NCBI GenBank assembly: GCA_964636985.1
Contig: CAZWSX010000009.1
Coordinates: forward strand, 124,001 to 188,000
Reading direction: 5' to 3'
DNA length: 64,000 nucleotides
Origin: CAZWSX01 sp964636985
GTDB lineage: Bacteria > Planctomycetota > Planctomycetia > Pirellulales > Pirellulaceae
In this document: in pieces, positions 8,742 through 17,134 of the stretch
How positions within the stretch are numbered: the first letter of the stretch is position 1
How the letters are laid out: each line of letters opens with the position of its first letter
Notes under the pieces: model-generated
Told to the model about the DNA's origin: nothing
Database searches by the model: none
Seen by the model: the letters and a program-made list of their open reading frames with translations, nothing else
Made by a program: the position numbers and the translations under genes

Positions 8742-9575
8742 TTAAGGCAGCGTACGCACTCCACCTTCGCCTCGCAACGCGTCTTGAACGGGGCGAAAAT
8801 TGCGGCGGCGAATTCCGTCGACCACGGTCTCGAAGACGCCCGATCCTGGAACGACCAGGCGAACGGTCAGCATGCCATAGGCCGAGCCGCCGGCACCTGC
8901 CCGCGGGATGTCGAACCGCCAAGATCCAACGCCCGAGGGTTGGCTCTGCGGTGAAAGGCGCTGCGTCCAGCGGCCTAGCTCCACAGGATTGTGGCCGATG
9001 GCACCGGAGTCGCGGACGTAGTTTCCGGCGGCTGCCGTGATGAAACGAATTTCGGCCGTACCATCCACAGGGACCGGATTTCCATCGAGATCAATCGCTG
9101 AAACACGGACCTGCAGCTGTTCTCCAGAGGCCGCGGGGTTCGTTTGGCTCAGCCATGCGTCGACGGCGATGCTCGCTATGGCCGGTGAGGTAGGGCGACG
9201 AATTGCGCCAGCCCTTTGCACGGCTGGGTCTGTTATGAAGCGTGGTTTGAGAAAGTCTTCTTCCGCCAAGGTCTGAGGAGCGACCAATTGAGAAAAGGCC
9301 TTCAACTCCTCGATCGACAACTCTTGGCCGATGATGGACGCCTGCGAAATCGATGCCCAGGCGATTTGGCGTTCGATGTAGGCGTTGGCACTGCCCGTGC
9401 GAACCGCCAGGCCGGTGTCACCTGTGCGAGCAATAAGATCGGCTTGAATGATGCGACCGCTCGCCAGGGTCAGTTCGATCGTTGGTGGCTCGCCCCTAGC
9501 GACGATGGGAGTCACCACGACGAGCATCAACACGAGTGACAGGGTCATTCCGAAGATTCGATACAATCGAAACAT
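8742..9575 (-). CDS. Secreted hypothetical protein
   Basis: A protein of about 277 residues with an N-terminal hydrophobic signal segment ending near ARGEPP. Residues about 30-75 look like a small beta domain often seen in planctomycete proteins that process an 'LTLASGRIIQADLIA' style strand pattern, and residues about 130-255 look like an immunoglobulin-like beta sandwich (AVDAWLSQTN, GNPVPVDGTAEIRF). I do not recognise a named family. The start at 9575 has GGAG eight bases upstream; a start at 9599 or 9602 would only lengthen the N-terminus. It is probably co-transcribed with folP, with no obvious functional link. Confidence 0.7.
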   Translation of the reverse strand: MFRLYRIFGMTLSLVLMLVVVTPIVARGEPPTIELTLASGRIIQADLIARTGDTGLAVRTGSANAYIERQIAWASISQASIIGQELSIEELKAFSQLVAPQTLAEEDFLKPRFITDPAVQRAGAIRRPTSPAIASIAVDAWLSQTNPAASGEQLQVRVSAIDLDGNPVPVDGTAEIRFITAAAGNYVRDSGAIGHNPVELGRWTQRLSPQSQPSGVGSWRFDIPRAGAGGSAYGMLTVRLVVPGSGVFETVVDGIRRRNFRPVQDALRGEGGVRTLP

Positions 9576-9852
9576 TCCGCTGCTCCGCTCGCGTAGCATC
9601 ACGACTCTTTTGAGACGTAGAAAAGCAAGTTGCAGACCGTGCCTTTTGAGCCGATGGTAACCGCCCGACGACAGGGCATCGCTATTGAGATAAGCGTTAA
9701 CGCGACAAAGGTTTGCGCTGAAAATCGAAGCATCTGTTAACTTCTGCGCAAAGGTTGTCCTTTGGCAACATGTCGCGTCTTGGCAACGGGAGCGCGCGCG
9801 TTTTTCGGCCTATACTTGCGTGGTTTCTGTCCTTTCAACTTCCGGTCCTGTC

Positions 9853-10281
9853 ATGCCCGCGCTCTTTACAGGCAATCGCCCCCATTTCAGTTGGCTGATG
9901 CTCGCTGCGGCCTTCGGAACAGTATTGGCAGTCTCCGCGCAGGACATCCAGCCGCTGCGGGACGAATCGTCGGCGCCCCACCGGGCCGACTCCAATAGAG
10001 CGAAGCGGCACCGCGAAGGAATGACGCTTCAGAAGCTCGAAGGGGTCATTCAACAAGTTGGCGAAAACTACGTGTTGGCGATCGTGGGTTCCGATGGCAG
10101 GCAGACCGGCGAACAATTTCGCCTGCTCGAGAATCTGGCCCTGGAACGAGCTGCGAATCTGTTGCAGCAGTCAGAATCGCCCGAGGCCCGACTGTGGGTG
10201 GTTTCGGGCACAGTGACCGAATTCAAGCAGAACAACTATCTGCTGATGACGCGCATCGTCGCGAAAGAGCAAATGCCGTAG
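9853..10281 (+). CDS. Small secreted hypothetical protein
   Basis: A 142-residue protein. The ATG at 9853 directly precedes a signal peptide ending near VSAQD, so it is preferred to the in-frame start at 9820. The mature part has a short charged stretch followed by a compact alpha/beta region (MTLQKLEGVIQQVGENYVL, RLWVVSGTVTEFKQNNYLL). No family is recognised. The pattern of VSGTVTEF followed by NNYLLMTRI recalls small OB-like beta-barrel domains, but this is a guess. It is followed by a structured spacer and the D-lactate dehydrogenase gene. Confidence 0.65.
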   Translation: MPALFTGNRPHFSWLMLAAAFGTVLAVSAQDIQPLRDESSAPHRADSNRAKRHREGMTLQKLEGVIQQVGENYVLAIVGSDGRQTGEQFRLLENLALERAANLLQQSESPEARLWVVSGTVTEFKQNNYLLMTRIVAKEQMP

Positions 10282-10287
10282 TTCGCC

Positions 10288-10404
10288 CGCTCTCTTGAGT
10301 GGTCCCCAGTGGGCCCCGTTGATCGGGGACATCGGGGCGGCGATTGCTAGATTGCCGACGTTTTCTTTCAAACAGCGTCAACCGTGGACCACTCGGGAGA
10401 GCGG
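10288..10404. repeat. Long-range inverted repeat upstream of ldhA
   Basis: A 19-base arm at 10288-10306 (CCGCTCTCTTGAGTGGTCC) is matched at 17 of 19 positions in inverted orientation by 10386-10404. The 79 bp between the arms are GC-rich and contain smaller complementary segments. The unit lies entirely in the 179-bp gap before ldhA. No target-site duplication is evident. It could be a structured leader RNA, a transcriptional terminator/antiterminator region or a small non-autonomous element. Confidence 0.55.
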
Positions 10405-10460
10405 TGTCACTTTCGTCTAAACTAGCGAGCATATCTTCCTGGCCACTAGGAGAGGCTCTT

Positions 10461-11468
10461 ATGCACGCTGCTGTGTTTAGCACCAAGCCATACGATCGCG
10501 AATATCTAAGTGCCGCGGCAAGTTCGGCCGGACACGAGCTCACATTTCTGGAACCGCGCATCCTTGCCGAGACAGCTATCTTGGCCGAAGGGTACAAGGC
10601 GATTTGCTGCTTTGTGAACGATCAGCTATCGGCTGACGTGCTGAGGCAGGTCCATTCTCACGGAACTCGATTTATTGCCTTGCGATGTGCGGGGTTCAAT
10701 CAAGTCGATTTGGCCGCCGCGCAAAAGCTGGGGATCAAAGTGGCTCGGGTTCCGGCATATTCACCCTTTTCGGTCGCCGAACACACCGTGGGGCTGATCC
10801 TGACGCTCAACCGCAAGTTTCATAAAGCCTACCAACGCGTCCGGGACGGGAATTTCGCCCTCGACCAGCTACTGGGCTTCGATCTCCATGGAAAAACGGT
10901 CGGCGTGGTCGGGACGGGCAAGATTGGAGCGATCACGGCGAATATCCTGCATGGATTCGGCTGCCGCATCTTGATGCACGACGTGTATCCCAACGATGCC
11001 TGCCGGAAATTGGGAGAGTATGTCGAACTCGCGGCTCTCCTCCAGCAAAGCGACATCGTGACGCTGCACTGCCCGCTCCTTCCCGAAAACAAACACATGA
11101 TCGGCACGAAATCGCTCGCCACCATGAAAAAGGGGGCGATGCTGATCAATACCAGCCGCGGCGGATTGGTAGACACGCGGGCGGTCATCCACTCGCTGAA
11201 GGCGGGGCATCTTGGCTATCTCGGGCTCGACGTCTACGAGGAAGAAGCGGATCTCTTCTTCGACGACCACTCGGCTCACATCCTGAAAGACGACGTCTTC
11301 GCGCGTTTGCTCACGTTTCCCAATGTGATCGTCACATCGCACCAGGCGTTCTTCACGCGCAACGCGCTCGAGGAAATCGCCCGCACCACGATGCAAAACC
11401 TAAGCGAATTCGAAGCGAACAAGCCGCTGACCAACGAAGTTTCCCTGCCGAAAGGTCGCGGAGCATGA
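10461..11468 (+). CDS. ldhA: D-lactate dehydrogenase-type 2-hydroxyacid dehydrogenase
   Basis: A 335-residue cytoplasmic enzyme. It shows the D-lactate dehydrogenase subgroup pattern: RCAGFNQVDL, VPAYSPFSVAEH, the nucleotide-binding GTGKIG, NTSRGGLVDT, and the C-terminal SHQAFFT containing the catalytic histidine. It probably interconverts pyruvate and D-lactate with NADH. The start at 10461 has an AGGAGAG ribosome binding site; longer in-frame starts run into the inverted repeat. It overlaps the next gene by an ATGA junction, so three genes (ldhA and two membrane proteins) appear to form one operon. Confidence 0.92.
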   Translation: MHAAVFSTKPYDREYLSAAASSAGHELTFLEPRILAETAILAEGYKAICCFVNDQLSADVLRQVHSHGTRFIALRCAGFNQVDLAAAQKLGIKVARVPAYSPFSVAEHTVGLILTLNRKFHKAYQRVRDGNFALDQLLGFDLHGKTVGVVGTGKIGAITANILHGFGCRILMHDVYPNDACRKLGEYVELAALLQQSDIVTLHCPLLPENKHMIGTKSLATMKKGAMLINTSRGGLVDTRAVIHSLKAGHLGYLGLDVYEEEADLFFDDHSAHILKDDVFARLLTFPNVIVTSHQAFFTRNALEEIARTTMQNLSEFEANKPLTNEVSLPKGRGA

Positions 11469-12193
11469 CCGATGCGGTGCCACCAGATACATCAGAACCT
11501 TCGATAATCAACGTGCCGGCGACCTCGATCGTACCCGAAAAAAAGCGGCAAGGCGTTTCGTGCTTCGTGCGGCTCGTCGATATCGCGCTCTGTCTGGTAG
11601 CCGTGGTCGGCGTTTTTTATGCGTGGCCGACTCAAGCAGAAGTGATGCGGCTTGCGAAGAGGCGCACGGATCTGGAAGCCCGCGTCGGGCAGATGCCCAT
11701 CAGCGACGACACCAAATACCACGTTCTTCGGCTACCGAGCGAGAAGCCAAACGAACTCCGATGGCGAGTCTACACGCCACCGCGAAGTTCGCATACGGTG
11801 CAAATCAAGAGCAGCTCTGAAGGGTCAAGCAGCGTTTCGTCTGGCGGAAGCTCAGGGAACCCGGAATCGAGCGAAGGGCTTGTTCGCGCGGGTTTCACAG
11901 TCGACGAAAACGGATTCGTTCAGCTTAGGATCAAGTTCCGCCTGACTTCAAACCAAAGCTCCTATCAAACACAAATCTTCGACAAGCAAATCGCGGAAAT
12001 GGTGCGGAAGAATGATTTTTCGCAGTGGAAGATCGCGGGAAACAAAGGCGTCGAGACCTTCGACATCGACAAACTCATCCCGCTGCTCCACGTCGAGACA
12101 CCGAGCAAGCGAGAGAACGTGGAGGGAGGTGTCGTCGACGTCTCATTCGGCACGCAAGAGGCCGCAGCCGCCAGCAAGGGGGCCGGCACATGA
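11465..12193 (+). CDS. Single-pass membrane protein of unknown function
   Basis: A 242-residue protein with about 30 hydrophilic residues, one transmembrane helix (about 35-52, VDIALCLVAVVGVFYAW), a short heptad-like segment, and an extracytoplasmic beta-rich part that includes RWRVYTPP and a serine-rich stretch around residues 115-135. It overlaps ldhA and the following gene by 4 bp on each side. The next protein has the same layout, and its QCYLPP segment matches the VYTPP position, so the two look like distant paralogues. No function is recognised. Confidence 0.72.
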   Translation: MTDAVPPDTSEPSIINVPATSIVPEKKRQGVSCFVRLVDIALCLVAVVGVFYAWPTQAEVMRLAKRRTDLEARVGQMPISDDTKYHVLRLPSEKPNELRWRVYTPPRSSHTVQIKSSSEGSSSVSSGGSSGNPESSEGLVRAGFTVDENGFVQLRIKFRLTSNQSSYQTQIFDKQIAEMVRKNDFSQWKIAGNKGVETFDIDKLIPLLHVETPSKRENVEGGVVDVSFGTQEAAAASKGAGT

Positions 12194-12891
12194 GTGACTC
12201 CGTTGATACAAAGGGTACTCCATCCCATCGACGAAGGCTCCTGGGTTGGTTCCCACGACTGCATTTCCCGCGACTGGGCTGGCCACGATTTGGGTTGCGC
12301 ACGCTCTTACTTCTTGTGGCCGCCGTTGCGACCTGGATGTCGCACTACACAGGCCAAAACAAGATCGCGGAAACGCTCAAGGCGATCGAATCGCTGCACA
12401 ACTTCGCGCCGGAGCTTCACATTCGCAATCCTGACGAGTACGCCTGTCTCGCCATTGATCGGGACGATTCGATCAGGGAATACCAGTGCTACTTGCCGCC
12501 GAACGGGAGGTATCAGATCAAACTGACGGCCCATCAGGAATTCAAGCAGAATGACAAGGTTGAACCGGAATTTACGGCCGAGATCGCTCCCGGCGAACAT
12601 CGGGTATTGCTCGACGAACAACCGGACAAACTCGTCGTCACCATCGATGGTCAGAGCGCCTTTGATATTCCACGCAAGCGACCACCGGCGAATTCCCTCT
12701 CCTGGAGCGGAGCCAGCGAAGCGTATCTGCAACAATGGCATCCGGTCGACCAACCGCTTTTGCTCGTGCGGCTCAGCCAGAGATCCGCGGGGGCAAAATG
12801 GGATGACCCTAGCCCTGGAATTGTCCTTTGGATCGAACGAGCAAAAAGTCGCACACAAGAAACGAACAAGGCTTCCGGCCAAAAGAAATGA
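12190..12891 (+). CDS. Single-pass membrane protein, paralogue-like partner of the preceding gene
   Basis: The ATG at 12190, in an ATGA overlap with the previous stop, gives a 233-residue protein; the longer frame from 12025 would be out-of-register overlap with the upstream gene. A basic, tryptophan-rich N-terminus precedes one transmembrane helix (FGLRTLLLLVAAVATWM). Next come a short helical segment (ETLKAIESLHN) and a beta domain with QCYLPPNGRYQIKL and a repeated strand pattern. No enzyme motif is seen. It is the last gene of the ldhA operon and is convergent with cpaB. Confidence 0.72.
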   Translation: MSDSVDTKGTPSHRRRLLGWFPRLHFPRLGWPRFGLRTLLLLVAAVATWMSHYTGQNKIAETLKAIESLHNFAPELHIRNPDEYACLAIDRDDSIREYQCYLPPNGRYQIKLTAHQEFKQNDKVEPEFTAEIAPGEHRVLLDEQPDKLVVTIDGQSAFDIPRKRPPANSLSWSGASEAYLQQWHPVDQPLLLVRLSQRSAGAKWDDPSPGIVLWIERAKSRTQETNKASGQKK

Positions 12892-12925
12892 CCGGAAGCC
12901 TTTGGACTCGTTATGCTTTCGCAGC

Positions 12926-13918
12926 TTAGGGCTTCGGTACAGCCGGCGGCGCGAAGGCGGCGTCTTCGGGCGGCAGCGGCGAACCGGTCATCTCGCGCGG
13001 CCCTTGTGTGCTGGTTTCGTAGGGAAGGCTGTCTTCCTTGTCCCATTCGAATTGGCGCACATCCGAGGGACCATGGATTTGCATCTTCCAGACCGAGACA
13101 GGTGTGGGAGACTGTGAAACCATCGCCACTACGGGCCCGGTAGGTTGCGGTACCGAGACGATTGGATCGGGCTTCCGCTTCTTGTCGTCGGGCGACGTGT
13201 GGTCGCCATCGCGGAAGATCGGCGGCAAGCGGGCGTCCAATTCGTCTTCGTCCATCAACTCGTCGGTTGGACGACGAATCGAGAGACGAATCTTGCCCAT
13301 TTCGGCGGCCAACATCGCGCGTTCCGCTTGATTTGGTTTCAGTAGCAACGAGACCGTCTTCAAGCTTCGCTCGCCGGCTTTTTCCTCGGAGTTGGTGACT
13401 TCGCGGCTGCTGGTGTTGTTAACTGTGAAAACAACCACCTTTTGCAGAATGGTGAAGGCACCGGAGTTCGGAACCCCTTCCTGCTGGCGGACGAAGACCA
13501 TCACGTCGACCTGGTCGCCTGGTTGAATCAGGCCCAACACGGTATCAGATTCCAGCTTGAGCGGAATGACGCGATATCCTTCCGGAATGCGCGGCATCAA
13601 GGCGCGGTCGTCGGTCACTTTCCCTTTGATAATCGCTTCGCCGGGAAAAAGGCGCGAGGCGGTGAACTTATCCTTCACCTCTTCGAACGAACGAATGGCG
13701 TTGGTCGGAATACGCGACTTCGGCCATTGTTCGAGCTTCGTGTTCTGGGCGTCGAGCGCCTTGCCGATATCGACGTCGCTCGCGGCAACCAGAATGGGTT
13801 CGGTCTCTTCGGCAGTCCCTTGTCCCCCTTTGCGATCCATCACCTGGCTCACACCGATGGACGCGATCAGCCCGCAACCAGCGGCCAGCGCCAATAGGAA
13901 GATTGACTTGGCTTTCAT
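12926..13918 (-). CDS. cpaB: Flp pilus assembly protein CpaB
   Basis: A 330-residue protein with an N-terminal membrane/signal helix (SIFLLALAAGCGLIASIGVS), a SAF-like domain in which VAASDVDIGKALD and SRLFPGEAI match CpaB/RcpC, and a conserved VSLLLKPNQAERAMLAAEMGKIRLSIR segment before a proline-rich tail. CpaB is a periplasmic component of tight-adherence (Tad) pili that works near the secretin. It is the last gene of the minus-strand pilus cluster, 38 bp after tadE. The secretin and ATPase genes normally beside it are not in this window. Confidence 0.9.
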   Translation of the reverse strand: MKAKSIFLLALAAGCGLIASIGVSQVMDRKGGQGTAEETEPILVAASDVDIGKALDAQNTKLEQWPKSRIPTNAIRSFEEVKDKFTASRLFPGEAIIKGKVTDDRALMPRIPEGYRVIPLKLESDTVLGLIQPGDQVDVMVFVRQQEGVPNSGAFTILQKVVVFTVNNTSSREVTNSEEKAGERSLKTVSLLLKPNQAERAMLAAEMGKIRLSIRRPTDELMDEDELDARLPPIFRDGDHTSPDDKKRKPDPIVSVPQPTGPVVAMVSQSPTPVSVWKMQIHGPSDVRQFEWDKEDSLPYETSTQGPREMTGSPLPPEDAAFAPPAVPKP

Positions 13919-13956
13919 GAGTACTCTCTATCTCGGGACAAAGGTGCGTTTGTGGT

Positions 13957-14445
13957 CTATTGGTCGCTCTCGCGACGCATGGTGGTGGTCGCATTCAAGT
14001 TGGTCGCTCCCAAAAACATGGGCGACGGCAACCAACTCACGGCCGTGAACGGTAACTGGACTTTGACCGTAACAGGCTCACCCAAGCCCACCGAGGTCGG
14101 TGGATTGGGATCGACTGTCACAGTCGCGGCGCTCGCTTTGACGCCGCCATTGTTCAGGTACGTTTGAACGGCGCTCGTTACGTCGGCCGAGGTCGCTTGT
14201 TCGACAACGGCGCGGCGTGCTCCTTCTCGCGACGCGTTGGTGATCACTTGCTGGACCATCACCAAGCGTCCAAACTCGATCATGCCAAACAACAATAGGA
14301 CAAACAGTGGCGCAATGACGGCGAATTCGACCGTAGCGGCCCCCACTCGACTTTTTCGGCAGCGGAGACTTGTCGTTTGGTGCCGATTCGGCGAGCCTGC
14401 CACAACCGGCACACGCGTTAAGGTTGAATTGAACGGAGAGATCAT
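13957..14445 (-). CDS. tadE: TadE-like pilus protein
   Basis: A 162-residue minor pseudopilin. The start at 14445 has GGAG upstream and removes an unlikely N-terminal extension. After about 35 polar residues comes the TadE signature GAATVEFAVIAPLFVLLLFGMIEFGR, that is, a type IV-like hydrophobic helix preceded by a cleavable glycine. The helix is followed by TNASREGARRAVV, typical of the family. It lies between the prepilin peptidase (19 bp upstream) and cpaB, and should be processed by that peptidase. Confidence 0.9.
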   Translation of the reverse strand: MISPFNSTLTRVPVVAGSPNRHQTTSLRCRKSRVGAATVEFAVIAPLFVLLLFGMIEFGRLVMVQQVITNASREGARRAVVEQATSADVTSAVQTYLNNGGVKASAATVTVDPNPPTSVGLGEPVTVKVQLPFTAVSWLPSPMFLGATNLNATTTMRRESDQ

Positions 14446-14464
14446 GTCAGGTTCTCCGTTTTGT

Positions 14465-15019
14465 TTAGAACAGCAAACCCGCGTAGGCAAAGTAGGCGAT
14501 TGTTCCAATCGCCATCGGGATCCCGTACGGAAGCAGCGCCATCCGCGGTTTGCGGCGGCGAGCACGCTGGTACAGGGCCTCTTGGTCGCCGACTTCAACC
14601 ATTTCTTTAACTAGTGCCACAGCTTGCAAGCTGTGGTGCTTCCAGGTCCGTTTCCAGATCACGATTGCCAGCGACATCACGCCACCGACTAACGCGGTCC
14701 AAACAAATGCTTGCATGGTGTGGCCGAGCCATACCCAGGCGCCAACGCCTGCTAGCAGCTTGACGTCCCCTTCGCCCATGCCGCCGAGCAAATTGAGCGG
14801 CAGCAGCAGAGCCAAACCGAGAATGGTTCCCAGCACGCTCCAGCCAAGGCCTTCCCAGCCGTGCGCGGCAAGGCTGTACACCCAACCGGTGGCGATGAAC
14901 GGGAACGTGATCCAGTTGGGGACCTTCAGCATCCAACCGTCGATCACGGCGGCCACAACCAGAACGGTCGTGACCAGCCAGAAATCCCAATGGGCGGCAG
15001 CAACAGCCAGCGATTCCAT
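14465..15019 (-). CDS. cpaA: Prepilin peptidase, CpaA/TadV type (A24)
   Basis: A 184-residue inner-membrane aspartyl protease with about five transmembrane helices. The two catalytic aspartates of the A24 family are visible in AAVIDGWMLKVPN and GMGEGDVKLL. It lacks the methylase domain, as is normal for the Tad-type enzymes. It would cleave the Flp pilins and TadE encoded on either side. A stretch of about 40 residues between the last helices carries charged residues (VKEMVEVGDQE), which is longer than in small CpaA proteins. Confidence 0.92.
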   Translation of the reverse strand: MESLAVAAAHWDFWLVTTVLVVAAVIDGWMLKVPNWITFPFIATGWVYSLAAHGWEGLGWSVLGTILGLALLLPLNLLGGMGEGDVKLLAGVGAWVWLGHTMQAFVWTALVGGVMSLAIVIWKRTWKHHSLQAVALVKEMVEVGDQEALYQRARRRKPRMALLPYGIPMAIGTIAYFAYAGLLF

Positions 15020-15070
15020 GATTCGTACTCGTTTACGGCTTACTCGAAAAACACGCCGCGGCGAACAACT

Positions 15071-15196
15071 TTAGGCTCGCCCGCACAACATCCAACTCAA
15101 CCACGCCCCAATGAACGTGAAGACGCAGGCCGACAGTTCGAAGGCACCGGCAAAGGTTTCGCCGGGTACAAATGGCGAGATCATCACGATGTTCAC
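15071..15196 (-). CDS. Very small hydrophobic ORF (41 aa) in the Tad locus
   Basis: Reading the minus strand from the GTG at 15196 gives 41 residues with one probable transmembrane helix (SACVFTFIGAWLSWMLCG) and a TAA stop at 15071. An ATG four codons later could be the real start. There is no convincing ribosome binding site. It lies in the same orientation between the first Flp pilin and the prepilin peptidase, where a small membrane protein would fit. Coding status is uncertain. Confidence 0.4.
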   Translation of the reverse strand: MNIVMISPFVPGETFAGAFELSACVFTFIGAWLSWMLCGRA

Positions 15197-15465
15197 CGTC
15201 GGTGAAATAGGTTGGCGGTTGCGCCGCTAAGGCGTAAATGACGGAACGTTCAACCAAACCCTAGGTCACCCACGGCCCTAGTCAAACGCTCTGGGAAAAT
15301 CGTTGCCGCACGACCCGCGAGCTGATCGCTTGGGGGCATGAAAAAACCCCGCGGGAACAGAAAGTTCCAGCGGGGTGTTGGTAGGGCACGACGTCAAGCA
15401 GCCGTCCAGCGGGCGAGCTTGAGCGTGCGATTTTTGCTGCGAACCGCCACGAGAGCGGCCAGAGA

Positions 15466-15654
15466 TTACGAGGCGGCCGAGGTGCCGACCTTCGTGGCAA
15501 TCGTGTTGAACGTTGAGTTCGCGTTGGTGCCGATGGCTTGGATAGCCGTCAAGCAGACCACGACGATCAACGCCAACATCACGGCGTATTCGACGGCGGT
15601 GGGACCATCTTCTTGAACGAGGAAACGACGAACGGCGTTAATCATCTTGTTCAC
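15466..15654 (-). CDS. flp: Flp-type pilin, copy 1
   Basis: A 62-residue type IVb pilin. After a basic leader the processing motif is DGPTAVEY, with cleavage expected after the glycine and Glu/Tyr at positions 5 and 6 of the mature protein. A hydrophobic helix (AVMLALIVVVCLTAIQAIG) and NANSTFNTIATKVG follow. The GTG start at 15654 has CAGGAG upstream, identical to copy 2. It is third in transcription order of three near-identical copies. Confidence 0.93.
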   Translation of the reverse strand: MNKMINAVRRFLVQEDGPTAVEYAVMLALIVVVCLTAIQAIGTNANSTFNTIATKVGTSAAS

Positions 15655-15790
15655 GGGCGAACTCCTGCAGATTTATAGGATTGTGTATCGGGAGGTATCT
15701 ACGAGGGCGACTGCAAAGGGCCCCTGAAAGGCCGCTTCGGGTCGATGACTGGCTTAGGAACGTCCCGCGTTAGCAAGGACGCGTGAATCA

Positions 15791-15982
15791 TTACGATGCC
15801 GCGGCCGACGAACCAACCTTGCTAGCGATCGTGTCGAACGTCGAGTTCGCGTTGGTACCGATGGCCTGAATGGCCGTCAAGCAAACCACCACGATCAGCG
15901 CCAACATAACCGCGTATTCCACAGCGGTTGGACCGTCTTCCTGGACCAGGAAACGACGAACGGCATGGATTAGTTTCTTCAC
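15791..15982 (-). CDS. flp: Flp-type pilin, copy 2
   Basis: A 63-residue pilin nearly identical to its neighbours from the DGPTAVEY site onward, with NANSTFDTIASKVG at the end. The start is a GTG at 15982 in the context CAGGAG, seven bases, GTG, the same as copy 1. A much longer in-frame reading to 16432 exists only because the frame stays open through copy 3 out of register, and is not credible. Confidence 0.92.
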   Translation of the reverse strand: MKKLIHAVRRFLVQEDGPTAVEYAVMLALIVVVCLTAIQAIGTNANSTFDTIASKVGSSAAAS

Positions 15983-16131
15983 GGGCGAACTCCTGCCAGA
16001 TGCAGAAATGTGGTACGAAACTGGAGGTGCCTTCGAGGGTGGGCGCAAATGGATTTTTAGCAAATCCTTCGCGCCCATGAACCGTTTGGCACGTCCCGCG
16101 ACCATGTCGCGGACGTGAAGAGGCGTTACCA

Positions 16132-16320
16132 TTACGATGCGGCGGTGGTGCCGACCTTGCCAGCGATCGTGTTGAACGTCGAGTTCGCGTTGGTGCCGAT
16201 GGCTTGGATAGCTGTCAAGCAGACCACCACGATCAGCGCCAACATAACCGCGTATTCCACGGCGGTTGGGCCATCTTCTTGGATGAGGAAACGACGCAGC
16301 TTCAGAGCGAGATTCTTCAT
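16132..16320 (-). CDS. flp: Flp-type pilin, copy 3 (first in the operon)
   Basis: A 62-residue pilin starting at ATG 16320, with the same DGPTAVEY cleavage site and helix as the other two but a different leader (MKNLALKLRRFLIQ). It is promoter-proximal. Three tandem copies differing mainly in leader and last residues suggest duplication with strong conservation of the structural core, or gene conversion. Confidence 0.92.
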   Translation of the reverse strand: MKNLALKLRRFLIQEDGPTAVEYAVMLALIVVVCLTAIQAIGTNANSTFNTIAGKVGTTAAS

Positions 16321-17050
16321 TGTTCTTCCTCCGACGATTTTGGATCCCGCGAGCGATGGTCCCCACCAGCGCCGACGAGCAAGTACTACAAGTGAAGACT
16401 CCGAACCGGCTCATCGTCCGCCAAAGGGCCAACGACGCCTGCCGTGCGATCCGTGATCTTCACCAACAATTAGTCTCGCCTCGCCACATCGACGTATCAA
16501 AATCAGGATCGGAGAAAGAGGACAACGCAAGGTCGAGGCTCTTTCCCGTACACCCTTCGGCAGCCAGGCTACCGCCAGCGAAGCAAATCGCAGTCGGCCC
16601 TTAGCTTTGCGTCCCGGGTTTGCACCCGGTTTGCCATTATCGAGGATGTGAGGCGGCAGGCACGAGGAAAGTTCGAACCCGGCCAGGCATCGCATCTAGC
16701 GGCGAAGATCCCAACCAGCGGCCCGTTCTTTCGCGACCCATCACGCTGACGCGTTCTCGGTCACATCAGAAACCTATGTCAGGTATTTACCAAGTCAAAC
16801 CGCACTGCTTAGAAAAACTTGAGGAATTATTCTGTTGTTTTTAAGAAACGACGATGACGCTTTTTCGGCACGTTGAACCGAGATAATCGGGGCAATCGGT
16901 ACGCGGACAGGCCTGGGACGAAGAGAACCATCGCCGAACTGAGAAAAGCGCCTTCGTCGGGCGCAAGAGGGCTGCGATCAGAAGGTTGCTCGCCGGAGAA
17001 TCGGCTTCCAGAATCAGCTTCCCGGCGAGCAAAAAGAGGAGCAAAAGAAG
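16321..17050. other. Non-coding stretch between the pilins and tRNA-Leu
   Basis: About 730 bp with no believable gene. The minus-strand readings here are arginine/serine-rich and lack motifs. It should hold the promoter of the pilus operon near 16330-16500, but I cannot point to a -10/-35 pair with confidence. At 16986-17032 there is an 11-bp perfect inverted repeat (TTGCTCGCCGG with CCGGCGAGCAA) separated by 25 bp, close to the 3' end of the tRNA; it has no following T-tract in the tRNA's direction. Confidence 0.6.
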
Positions 17051-17134
17051 TGCGGGTGAAAGGACTTGAACCTTCACGACCTTGCGGCCACAAGAACCTG
17101 AATCTTGCGCGTCTGCCAATTCCGCCACACCCGC
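17051..17134 (-). tRNA. tRNA-Leu (anticodon CAG)
   Basis: The minus strand folds as a class II tRNA of 84 nt. The acceptor GCGGGTG pairs with CACCCGC, the D-arm contains AATTGGCAGA, the anticodon stem CAAGA/TCTTG encloses TTCAGGT with anticodon CAG, the long variable arm is present, and the T-loop is TTCAAGT. The discriminator base is A and CCA is not encoded. The long variable arm and A73 support leucine. Confidence 0.95.

Noticed and set aside
8710..8922. N-terminal extension of folP
   Set aside because: The 71 extra residues are Arg/Ser-rich, overlap the upstream gene's 3' end and lengthen the enzyme beyond its family.
15791..16432. A 213-residue minus-strand reading containing pilin copy 2
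   Set aside because: Its first two-thirds is copy 3 read out of frame plus intergenic sequence; only the last 63 residues are a pilin.
16986..17032. Inverted repeat after tRNA-Leu as a terminator
   Set aside because: The T-run precedes the stem instead of following it in the direction of the tRNA, and the loop is 25 bases.
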